Positions 1-9,339 of a DNA stretch of 64,000 nt are shown piece by piece. The position numbers were made by a program, and so were the translations under genes. This stretch comes from Isochrysis galbana (Eukaryota; Haptophyta; Isochrysidales; Isochrysidaceae), in contig CM030939.1 of the NCBI GenBank assembly GCA_018136815.1, positions 3,465,419 through 3,529,418 on the forward strand, in the 5' to 3' direction. Below the pieces are notes generated by a model. That model made no database searches, was not told the origin of the DNA, and worked only from the letters and a program-made list of their open reading frames with translations. Numbering within the stretch: the stretch's first letter is position 1; each line of letters starts with the position of its first letter.

Positions 1-1100
1 TTCTTGAAAGTCCTTGGGCTATGCGTAGACTCCTTCAGGAAGGACGGCCGCGCCAACCTCTCGCACCACGACTTCCATTTGCTAGCGCGATCTCTCGCAC
101 TCCAAGCTGTGGTGGGAGCGCTACTAACCCCAGATGCTCAGCTCGTTTTCCCCTCGACAGCCGTGGTGACATGGACGGGAGGGTTTCTCTGCGCTGATTA
201 GTCCCTGGTGGATGGAGCTGCTGAGCGTCCATTGGTTGTGGGCCGGCCCCTATCACAGCCAACGACCCACATGCTGCTCCTAGCCACCATGTGCTCCACA
301 TTTGGCCACACGACCTTGCCCACCATGATTTTCCCTCTTGTCCTCGCCGATTCGAAGCCGTACTCTCGCTAAGGTGCTCACCGATGGCCTAGGGCGCATT
401 GCTCTTCAATTTTCCTGGATGGATGAGTCGGCCAGTTACGAGGTTTGGGGACATGGCGCACCACCAAGAGACCAGGAGGGTGGCATGTGATGCACGTACT
501 GTGCTTTTTTCTCTCTCACCTTTTGCTTGCTCTCACGCCGCGGCGATTGAATGAGTCGGCCTTATTTGCACCAAATCACGCACACGAGATGGCCACCTAG
601 GGCACTCCACACAGTGAGTCGTGCATTTATACTACTACTACATGATATTAGGGCGGGACGTGTTTTGTGGCCCTGCACTACGAAGTACCCCAAACTCTCC
701 ATGGCGTTGGGTTGCATTATGACAGTCATTGCTGTCCACTGTCCATATGTGGTGTTTGGATTCTTAGTCCTCGATCGTGTTCACGAAAAGGAGCCCATAG
801 AGCGGCCCGCTCGTGCGCCGCGAATATTAGTCATAAAAAAGTTCTTGAAGGCGAGCCATAATCGCAGAATAGGATGGGAGGTCCGAGGAGAGAGAAAGCA
901 GTGGATCAGAATACTCGTGTGAGTATGGATACTCCTAGAAGAGGAGGAGGGAGAACAGGACAACGAAGAACTCGACTCGGCTGTGGGAGTGACTTTGAAC
1001 TTCACCCACGATCTGCGTGTATGAGGGTTTACTCTCTCTACCGTGTAGTAAGTATTTAGTGTCGCTCGCGCGCGGGAGGCCATCGCGCCTCCTCTCTCCG
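1..1100. other. Intergenic, no gene recognised
   Basis: Only short open frames occur here and none resembles a known protein. The stretch has mixed composition and no clear repeat. It probably holds the 5' flank of the filamin-repeat gene that follows. Confidence 0.4.
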
Positions 1101-1167
1101 GTTGGTGTCTGAAGGGGGTGGGGGGAAGGGGGAGTGGAAGAAGGGGGCCGGGGGCGGCCAGGGGGGG

Positions 1168-4100
1168 ATGGGGGCTTGGGAGCAGCGGGCGACGTTTGAG
1201 CGCCGTCGGACTCTAGACCCCCGCGTGGCGGCCAGGCTCTCCGAGCCCTCGGCGCGAGCCACGGCAAGAGCACAGCGTGCAGACAGCTCTCGCCAGACCG
1301 AGGCGCCCCACAAGCCTTGCTCCGCCTGCAGGCCCGCCATACGGCAGGCCCGCGAGCTACAGGTGGCCACGGCCGAAGAAGGCGTCGAGATTGACAAAGC
1401 GTGGGCGATGAAGGTGGCGGCGGCGCGCAGGCCCACCTTTGAGCCGCTGGTTGCACCTGCCCATTCGACCACGCTCGAAGCGTCTGAGACACTCGCAGGC
1501 CGGCTGCTACCACCCAGCACACCTGCTCAGCAGCGCTTCTTTGACTCGGGCGGCACAGTCGCAACAACGCGCAGGCCATTCGCGCCGGCGGGGCCGCCGA
1601 TGTCGCACGCGCTGCCCGGCGGGAGAGAGCGCGCGAAAACTTGCTACTTGAGCGGTGAGGGACTGCATGGGGTAGCAGTCGGCGAGGTTGGCGTAGTGAG
1701 GGTCAGCGTCGAGCGGCTCGTTGCGCATCGCTGCCCGCCAGATCATTGGCCTAGGCTGACCCTCGAGCTCCGACCAGTCGGCCCGGACATGAAGTCTGCG
1801 GGCCTACCCGTCGTGTCCGAGGCTTCCGCAAATGTCCTACTTCCCGCGACATCCGTCCCGCTACGATACGGCCCCGTAAGGAAGAGCGGACCCCACTTGC
1901 TCTCAGTCGAGCTCGACGGCGCCCCATGCACCGGGTCGCCGGTCTTGCTTAGCATTAGAGCTGGGAGCGCAGTGGGCTCGAAGTCTCGCTTCGTTGAGGC
2001 GGCCACTCGCGCCTATGCTGCCCGGGCATTCACGTTCGAGGTCGCCTTGCATGACTGTTTCGGGAATCGCGCGCCGAGGCGTCACGCTGAGGTCACCGTA
2101 GAGCTGCGCCTCACTGGGCCACATGCACAGCCCAACCTCTTAGAGCTTTCGAGCGAGCAAGGCTTCAACCTCTCGAGAACGAGTCTCGGATCGGCGCCCT
2201 TGGCCTTCCGGAGCGCGCCGGATGTAGTAGCTTGCGCTTTGAGCGGTGGAGACGATGGGGTGGTCAAGTGCACCGCGACATGCCACAGGGCAGGTGAGTG
2301 GATTGCGACTGCCAGCATCGACGGCACGTTGATCCCACATCCCACCCGCATCCTCGTGGCCGCTGCAGCGCCGGACGCGCGCTTCTGCGTGCTACGCGCG
2401 TCGCGCGTGGGCGCCGGGCTAGAGGCGGTGGCAGGGCAGGTGCACGAATTTGCATTCGTGCCGCGAGACGCCAACGGAAACTGCTGCCCGCCTGACACGG
2501 CCTTGTGGCGGGCGGTCCTCCAACGCGTTGACGGCTTTGGTGCCGGCGGCGGGCGAGGCGCGGATCCATACGCGCCCGTCACGATTGAGCCCGGAACAGG
2601 CGATTCGAATGCCCGGGTCCGCTTCCTGCCCCGGCGTGCGGGCGCTTACTTGCTCCGTTTGACGTATGGGCTAGCAAGGAACCCCTCTGAGACGGTCAGA
2701 TTCGCCGTCCGGGTCTGTCCGTCAGGACGGGACCCCGAGGCGTTCGAGCTGCGTGGCGAGGGTCTCACGACGGCGATTGCCGGCGACGTGGCTCGATTTG
2801 ATGTTCAGCCACGCAGCTTTGGTGCCGCACGAGAGCTAGCGAGCCAGATGTATGCGTCGCTTGCCGCGGTCCTTAGGGTGGAAGGTGATGTTGACGGTCG
2901 GCTCCACATAGTAAGTGCAACGAAGCAGCGCTTGCCTGTCGAGGCGCTGGAGACGGACTCCTTGGCTGCATATAGGATCGACAGTGGTGTCGTTTGTGAT
3001 GCGTCAGAGCTCCATCGAAGCGATGACGCGGCTGATGATGAACCGTCGACGAGCGCTTCGGACTTGGCACATACTCGCTGCGCCCGGAACGAGTCTTCGA
3101 GAGAGATTTGGTGCATGCAGTACATGTGCAGCGTCTCCGGAACCGCAACGCTGCACGTGACGGTCGGTGGTGCTCCAATCGGGGGTGCGCCGCTCACTGT
3201 CCGTGTCCTCCCTAGCCCGGTGTTCGCCGCCGAATGCAGGGTGGAGAATCTTGTGAGCGAGTGGGTCGTTGGTGAGTGGCTTCTACTTAAGCTGAGCTTG
3301 CGCGACCGGCTCGGCAACCCGCGCGAGACGGGCAGCAACAAGGTTGTCCTTCGCCTGGTCCGCCTGGCCGAGAGCGGGCAGGCGTGGCGCGAGGGCTCGG
3401 TGCTCGTAGTGACCAACGCCGCTGGCCAAGAACCCGATGCTAGGAACGACGATGAGCGGGCGTCGGCCGCGGCGGGAATGCACTCCGATGATTCGAGCCG
3501 CCAACGCAAGACACTGGCGGACTACGCCGCGCACGCCGCCAGCCTCGCGGTGGAGGACGCCGTTGACGGTTCACTGGGCGGCGAGGGCGGCTGCGAGGGC
3601 GGCTGCGAGGGTGGGCAACCGCTTCAGACGCGGACCGAACTCAACCCTGGCTGCGTCGGCAGCCCGCACTTCCAGCTGTCGGAAGTATTGGCTGTGGATC
3701 GAAATGATGGCACCGTCGAGCTGCGCGCGCTGGTCCATCGCGCCGGGCTCTATGCGGTACGAATATTCGTCGACGGAATGCCAGTGCCGCTCCCCTACAG
3801 CCGCATCGATTTCGTTCCTGCACCCGTGGACGCTCGACGGTGCGAGCTTGGCGGCGATGTGGGCTCCGGTGAAATTGTAACCAACAGATTCGCGCCTCTT
3901 TTCGTTACGTTGCGCGACCGATTCGGCAATTCGGCATACTCCTCGTGGGGGGACGCACCCCCCCGCATCCACTTGACGCTCAATCTCGGCGCAGCGCATT
4001 TCCTTGCGCCGCAGCTGGTTGCCAGAAATCGTGTGCCGTTGCCCGAGGCCCACTTTGAGGCGAGGGTCAAGGCTCTAGTCCCAGGCCCGCTCGAGATTGG

Positions 4101-4575
4101 CGTCCATGTCGATGGCTGCTTGGTCCGCGGCAAGCCCCTGATGGTCTTTGCGCACGCCGGCACGACGGTCGGGCGCCAATGCTTTTGCTCGGGGTCGGGC
4201 TGGGCAAAGCTGGTCCCTGCAGGCGCCAAGCTCGCTTTCACCGTACATTCCTGCGACGGCGCTGGCCATGCGCAGACTCGAGGTGCGGACACATTCGTGG
4301 TTGAGCTCGCGCCACGCGCGCATGGGCACCACTTTCGCGGCAAGCCCAGACAGCTCAAAGGGCGGCGGGTGAATACCAGCCAGACCGTGTTTGAGATGGG
4401 CTCGTTGTCCCGCGGCCCGTACGTGCTGACAGTCCGGATGCGCGGTACGCACGTCCGCGGCTCACCCCTGCACTTTGAAGCGGAGGAGCCAAACACAGGC
4501 AAGCCGCCCAAGCCACGCATCGCGCGTTCGTCCCTCAATCGGAACGCGGTCATTCCGAGGGGGCAAGGGTACTGA
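1168..4575 (+). CDS. Filamin-type Ig-repeat protein
   Basis: A single uninterrupted frame encodes about 1135 residues from the first in-frame ATG at 1168; the open frame runs slightly further upstream but with no ATG. After a basic, low-complexity N-terminus of about 170 residues come about six or seven beta-sandwich units of filamin/ABP280 type. Repeat ends are recognisable as G-S-P or G-K-P followed by a hydrophobic strand (GSPVLLSI, GAPLTVRVLP, RGKPLMVFA, RGSPLHFEA), and starts as 'F-x-V-x-L-x-D-x-x-G-N' (LRDRLGNPRE, LRDRFGNSAY). No calponin-homology or transmembrane segment is visible, so this is a filamin-repeat-only protein, probably an adaptor or scaffold. A Gly/Cys/Glu microrepeat (GGCEGGCEGG) lies near 3585-3615. 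The family call rests on the repeat signatures; the cellular role is unknown. The lack of introns contrasts with RAD50 in the same window. Confidence 0.72.
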   Translation: MGAWEQRATFERRRTLDPRVAARLSEPSARATARAQRADSSRQTEAPHKPCSACRPAIRQARELQVATAEEGVEIDKAWAMKVAAARRPTFEPLVAPAHSTTLEASETLAGRLLPPSTPAQQRFFDSGGTVATTRRPFAPAGPPMSHALPGGRERAKTCYLSGEGLHGVAVGEVGVVRVSVERLVAHRCPPDHWPRLTLELRPVGPDMKSAGLPVVSEASANVLLPATSVPLRYGPVRKSGPHLLSVELDGAPCTGSPVLLSIRAGSAVGSKSRFVEAATRAYAARAFTFEVALHDCFGNRAPRRHAEVTVELRLTGPHAQPNLLELSSEQGFNLSRTSLGSAPLAFRSAPDVVACALSGGDDGVVKCTATCHRAGEWIATASIDGTLIPHPTRILVAAAAPDARFCVLRASRVGAGLEAVAGQVHEFAFVPRDANGNCCPPDTALWRAVLQRVDGFGAGGGRGADPYAPVTIEPGTGDSNARVRFLPRRAGAYLLRLTYGLARNPSETVRFAVRVCPSGRDPEAFELRGEGLTTAIAGDVARFDVQPRSFGAARELASQMYASLAAVLRVEGDVDGRLHIVSATKQRLPVEALETDSLAAYRIDSGVVCDASELHRSDDAADDEPSTSASDLAHTRCARNESSREIWCMQYMCSVSGTATLHVTVGGAPIGGAPLTVRVLPSPVFAAECRVENLVSEWVVGEWLLLKLSLRDRLGNPRETGSNKVVLRLVRLAESGQAWREGSVLVVTNAAGQEPDARNDDERASAAAGMHSDDSSRQRKTLADYAAHAASLAVEDAVDGSLGGEGGCEGGCEGGQPLQTRTELNPGCVGSPHFQLSEVLAVDRNDGTVELRALVHRAGLYAVRIFVDGMPVPLPYSRIDFVPAPVDARRCELGGDVGSGEIVTNRFAPLFVTLRDRFGNSAYSSWGDAPPRIHLTLNLGAAHFLAPQLVARNRVPLPEAHFEARVKALVPGPLEIGVHVDGCLVRGKPLMVFAHAGTTVGRQCFCSGSGWAKLVPAGAKLAFTVHSCDGAGHAQTRGADTFVVELAPRAHGHHFRGKPRQLKGRRVNTSQTVFEMGSLSRGPYVLTVRMRGTHVRGSPLHFEAEEPNTGKPPKPRIARSSLNRNAVIPRGQGY

Positions 4576-5200
4576 TGTGAAAGAGTTCGGCGGAGTGCGG
4601 AGTGGTCAAAGGGGTCGACGATGTGCCTCGTGGCGCGATGGTGGAGGTGGAGCGGTGGATTGTGAACTCATCCTGACAGCTCGTGCGCGCGTCGCCTCTC
4701 TAGCTCCACTCTCTTTCACGCAACTCTCTCCACGCACACCTCGACACTGAGGCACCTCGTCCCTGTGCCATTCTGATTCAGGGAAGAAGGCGACGGAGGC
4801 CTGCGCGCGCGCGCGCCTTACATGCACGCCACATTCACACGCTGAAACGTTGTAGCGCGGTCAAACAATGATTTATAACTACTAACATGGGGGGGGGGGG
4901 GTGCTGCATTTTTGACCGTTCTCCGAAGCCCAAGAAAAAACTCCTAGGGGGCTCACCTGCCTCTACGAAAAATTGCCGAGGAAAATGGAAAATGGTGGGT
5001 TTTACCGCCGCCCCCTCGCCCCCCCTCTGCACACGCGCTAGGGCTCTAACAGTAAAGAACTGGCGGTCACGCCGCGGGGCCGATAAGGTAATTTGGGGGC
5101 CTTTGTTTCATGACACGCGATTATTCCCCGGAGATCCGTCCGCGCTATCGGGCCTGTTGATGCCATTGGCGCACGCATGTAACCACCCGCAATCCAACCT
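4576..5200. other. Intergenic between filamin-repeat gene and repeat block
   Basis: No coding signal was recognised. The stretch contains a 12-13 bp G run near 4890 and should include the 3' end of the preceding transcript. Confidence 0.35.
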
Positions 5201-5204
5201 ACTT

Positions 5205-5510
5205 ACTCTTAGAGTAAGTAAAGCACAACTGAGCGTTAGTACCACTACTCCCACACACTACACACTAGCCCGGTACTATCACGACACCCCTCAGCGCACT
5301 TGCCCCCACGCCTTGAAGTGGTGGCACAGACACATACACATATGCATCTATGCATCCCTTCAAATCTCCCCCCTCGCAAACCCTCGGCTCCCATTATAAC
5401 TCCTCACAAGTTACAATGGGGGATGGGGGAAAACTCGATGAGGCGGACCGACCAACGTCGGGCGACTCATCGGGGGGAAACACCGGAGGGGGGGGGGGGG
5501 GTGCTCTCGT
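5205..5510 (+). repeat. Dispersed repeat family C, copy 1
   Basis: About 300 bp are shared with 27487-27750 and, in inverse orientation, with 17310-17480. The order is: 'gagcgttagtaccactactc', a segment with 'cggtactatcacgac', an ACAYATRCAYATATGC-like stretch, then a 'gaggcggaccgacc...cgtcgggcgactca' block ending in a G run. Partial copies lie at 34620-34685, 36515-36600 and 61801-61915. It encodes no protein and looks like a short non-autonomous element. Confidence 0.7.
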
Positions 5511-5709
5511 CGAGAAGCAGAACGGCCCTTACAGCTCGCGCCGCGAGCAGTCCTCGAAGAAATAAATGACTGCGCCCCCCGATGCCTGCCACAAGGACGC
5601 CTTGAGCCACTCCCTTCTTCTCCCCTTCCTGTCCTCCTGTCGCCAGCCGCCCCTCCTCGCCCGTTTGCTAACGCAAACGGGGCCCGTTTCTTGCCGCACT
5701 CCATCGAGG

Positions 5710-6010
5710 GGGGTGCAAAACTCCCCTCTCCCTCCCTCCTCCCTCTCTCTCCCTCTCTCCATTCTCCTCCACCTCTCTCCCTGCGGCGCGTCGCCATGCT
5801 GCGGCGCGCCACGGCCTGCTCTCAGAGGGCCTTTGGGGTCTCCAAGAGGGCCAGCAAGGGCAACTCAGGGAGCAGTGGAGGCTGGGGCTCAGCCCCTGGC
5901 TCCCCCTGCCTCTCCCACACTTGCCACGCTGGCCATTGGAGCCTCCCAGCGGCCTCGCGGCCTCTGTATGCCTGGCGACCAGGGAAGGGGGGGAGTCAGC
6001 TCGAGGGCAG
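5710..6010. repeat. Dispersed repeat family G, copy
   Basis: This carries the block 'gcagtggaggctggggctc...cccctgcctctccca' and the 'gagggccagcaagggcaactc' segment. Related sequence occurs at 12420-12560, 15455-15551, 16506-16660, 23790-23960, 26010-26180 and 33560-33730. The resulting six-frame ORFs are not coding-like. Confidence 0.6.
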
Positions 6011-6075
6011 GCCCAGTATGGGTCCGCCTTGGGAAACCCGTTTGCGGCCTTCGGGTTGGCGCATTGTGCTCGCCG

Positions 6076-6938
6076 TAGGGGTAGGCCATAATATGTACAT
6101 ATCGTACCACATATTTGGGTACGATTCTGGCAAACTGATATGTCGACATATTTACTACATATTTGGGTGGCACGGGCCCGGGCGCCGGTACATATTTGGG
6201 CGGGAGCTAGCGGGATAGGGGGGGGGGGGGGCGGGGGGGGCGAGGAGCAAGCGAGAGAGCATGCCAGGCGAGGCTCTCCCCCGGCTTGCCGGCTTGCGCT
6301 GCCACGCCGGCCCGCGCGTCACGAATGCATTCGTGACATGCCACTTCGCCCCACCCTCGCCTTCAGGTGCCAGCAAGTGTCGTCGCTAGGGCCGCGCCAC
6401 GTCGTCCTGGAACAGCGCAAGCAGTTCCCCCGCGCGCGCGCAGGAGGGCTTCAAATCATTCTCTGTTCCCAACTTGGGCCATGGCTGCTAGGAGTGTCAT
6501 GTCTCTCTCTCCTAATTCGGCATCGTGTGAGCGTGTATTTTCCTTGCTTGCATGCCTTTTCTCATCTGATCGGTCCACTACTTTGGCCGATCAGGTGCAG
6601 TAGTCTGTCATGTTGCATGTTGCGTAACAATAGCAACAAACGTGAGCATGAGCGCTGCATGTGAGAGCGTGAAACGTGAGAGCACCCTTGGCTATGAAAT
6701 GTGCCGTAAAACATAATATGCGTATGCTATTTAGCATTAGTAACACTCACTATATCTATATACGCTATGACTAATAATAGACTAATGACTAAGACTATCG
6801 TGCCTATCTACCGCGGCGACGGGCGACGGGCGCATTTCTACATATTTTCTACATATTTGGGTGAGAGCCTCGCATATAAACGACATATCGTGACGACATA
6901 TTTGGGCACTTTTTTCTACATATTATGGCCTACCCCTA
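6076..6938. mobile_element. hAT-like non-autonomous element with 8-bp target duplication
   Basis: This 863-bp element has perfect 22-bp terminal inverted repeats beginning TAGGGGTAGGCCATAATATG. It is flanked by a perfect 8-bp direct repeat, gctcgccg, at 6068-6075 and 6939-6946. Sub-terminal copies of 'acatatttggg' lie inside both ends. No transposase frame was recognised. The 8-bp duplication and a terminus beginning TAGGGGT fit the hAT superfamily, but other superfamilies also make 8-bp duplications. The intact duplication suggests a fairly recent insertion. Confidence 0.82.
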
Positions 6939-7269
6939 GCTCGCCGCCTGGTCGACTGCGAGGCTTGTGCTGCTACGCGGGCGGCGGCGGTCGAGGCGGC
7001 CCGGGCACATTTCGCCTCGCCAGATGGCGTCGCGCTAGCACTAGCCTAGAAGAAGTAGCAGTGCCCGCTTGGGTCCAACCCGCCCACTACTAGCATGTGT
7101 GTAATCGCATGCGTCGGCGTGTATCTCTTAAGACGTTTTGTCATTTCCCCATTATACCCCTTTTCTTCTTCCCGGGCCCCGCTTCCCGGGCGCTTCGGAG
7201 TGGGGCTACAGACTACAGAGCCCGGCGGCTCTGGTCCCTTACCACAGTAAGTAAGTGCCTCAGCGCACT

Positions 7270-7394
7270 GGCATATGGCCTAGCACGAAATAATTAGTCT
7301 AGGCCCGCCAGGCTCCAGGTACCCCACAGAAGCCGCACACACGGAAACGTGAATAAGGGACGACAAGCAGCGGACAGCGGACGGAGGCGTTCAT
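7270..7394. repeat. Direct repeat H, copy 1
   Basis: About 125 bp starting 'ggcatatggcctagcacgaa' recur at 7879-7995 with only a few differences and one ~8-bp deletion. The two copies flank 485 bp that contain the 203-bp inverted-repeat element. A tandem duplication or a very small terminal-repeat element are both possible. Confidence 0.7.
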
Positions 7395-7440
7395 AGATCA
7401 TATAGACAGCGAACTTTAGTTTGCGCAAGTGAACGCCAAC

Positions 7441-7643
7441 CCTAGATGGGAAATACGTATTTACGTAGTATTTACCGTATTTGGTATTTGGCCAGAGACC
7501 AAATACATATGTATTTTTGGCTGTATTTGAAGCGTGTCCTGGGTTGTAGGCCTCGAATGTATTTGAAATGTATTTGGCCGGAGGCCAAATACATATGTAT
7601 TTGGCTATATTTGCAGGCCCCTGCACCGTATTTCCCATCTAGG
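7441..7643. mobile_element. 203-bp inverted-repeat MITE with 8-bp target duplication
   Basis: The ends are inverted repeats CCTAGATGGGAAATACG...CGTATTTCCCATCTAGG. The interior is built of paired 'gtatttggc' and 'gccaaatac' motifs and would fold into a long hairpin. The flanks show a perfect 8-bp duplication, acgccaac, at 7433-7440 and 7644-7651. A reverse-orientation copy of the same length lies at 23328-23530. It encodes no protein. Confidence 0.85.
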
Positions 7644-7878
7644 ACGCCAACGGAGCAGCGACGCGCAAAGACAAAGACCGGGGAAAAGAAGCAAGAAAGA
7701 AGGTAGCCCCCCCCCCCCCGCGCGGGGGAGGGGCGACGCTTCCCCCCTTTTCCCTCGCCGCCGCGCGCCGCTAGCTTCGCCCCAGCACACACACACATAC
7801 ATAACACACACACACACAAGCGCTCAAGCTTACCCGCCACCATCCCCTTTTCGCCAACTTGTTTTCTGAGGGTGGAGC

Positions 7879-7995
7879 GGCATATGGCCTAGCACGAAAT
7901 AATTAGTCTAGGCCCTCCAGGCTCCAGGTACCCCACAGAAGCCGCACGCACGGAAACGTGAACAAGGGGCGACAAGCAGCGGACGGAGGCGTTCA
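7879..7995. repeat. Direct repeat H, copy 2
   Basis: Second copy of the ~125-bp sequence at 7270-7394, same orientation. Confidence 0.7.
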
Positions 7996-8189
7996 GAGGT
8001 GGTCCTTTTTTCACCCCTAATAAGAAAAGGCTCTGTCTGACCGCCGCACTTGAGGTGCGGGGGGGGGGGGTTGTGTTTTTTTCTTCGACCGAGGAGCGAC
8101 GGGGATGAGGAGTCGGCTAACGACCGCCCGGCCGAGGCGCGCGCACCGCCACCGCCACCGCCACACATCGGCTTCGTCGGAGGGGGGCG

Positions 8190-8962
8190 GTGTGTGGAGA
8201 GAGAGAGAGGGGAGAGGGAGGGGAGAGAGAGGGCCACGTCGGGTTCGGCTCGATGGAGAGAGAGGGAGCGAGAGAGGGAGAGGGAGGGAGAGAGAGAGAA
8301 AGAGAGTGGAGAGAGAGGGGGAGGGAGGGGAGAGAGAGGGCCACGTCGGGTTCGGGGGCGAGGGGGGGGGGGGGGGCAGACCCTATCGATGGAGAGAGAG
8401 GGAGGGAGAGAGGGAGAGGGAGGGAGGAGAGAGGGGAGAGTGGGGGAGAGAGAAAGAGGGGAGAGAGAGGGGGAGAGGGAGAGAGAGAGCTTCCCCGTGG
8501 GGAGGAGGGGGAGGGGTGGATCTCTCTCTCTGCTGGTGCCCTCCCCCCCCCCCCCACCTTCCCTTCCCCCCCCCGGGGCGAGCGCGGGAGGGCGAGGTGC
8601 GCCCTCTCTCACGGAGAGCCGCACCGTTTTTACGGAATCGTCGAGAGAAGAGGGGCGGGTTGGGCGCCAGAGGTACCTCTGGGGGCTCCCTCTCTCTCCT
8701 TCCCCTCCTCGCGATATCTTCTCTCCTCCGCCCCTTCTTCTGGTCTCCATTCTCCCCCTCTCCTCTGGATCGAGTCTCTCTTTTCTCTCTGCACGGGGGG
8801 GGGGGGGGGGGGGGGTTGCTGGCTCTCTCTCGCTCCACGGCACATCTCCCTCTCTCTCCGCTGTCCTCGCGATTCTCTCCCCTCCCTGCTGGCCGAAGAG
8901 GCTTGTCCTTCCACCCCCTCCCTCCTCTTCTTCCTGTCCTCGTCTCCATCCCCTTCAATCCG

Positions 8963-9001
<39 letters not shown>

Positions 9002-9290
9002 CCCCTCCCTCCCCCCCTCTCTCCTTGGATCTACCATCCAGAACCGAAGGGAACACACAGAGTAGAAGAAGAAGGGAAAGAAACGGAGACGGGCAACAGG
9101 GGAGAGAAGGACCAACACACAAGGAAGAGAAAGAAAGGAGGAGAGAAGGGAGGAAAGAGGGAGAGAAGAGAGACGGCCGCCCCACGCTCCCGCAGGCGGA
9201 GAAGCTCCCCAGAGAGAGAGAGAAGAGAGACAGAGAGAGAGACAGAGAGAGAAGGAGAAGGAGAGCGAGCGCGGGGAGAGTGTGAGGCCG
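8190..9290. repeat. Long purine/pyrimidine low-complexity tract
   Basis: Purines dominate at 8190-8510 (GAGAGG-type), pyrimidines at 8520-9050 (with a ~20-bp G run near 8800 and a 36-bp CT run near 8960-8996), and purines again at 9055-9290. A unit containing 'gggccacgtcgggttcgg' recurs twice (8230-8250 and 8338-8357). The tract ends just before the SLC4 start codon and probably covers its promoter and 5' UTR. Long frames in several phases across it are composition artefacts. Confidence 0.8.
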
Positions 9291-9339
9291 TCCCGTTGGG
9301 GACAAGCGTCCTTCCCCCCTCCTTCCGTTTCGCTCCGCC

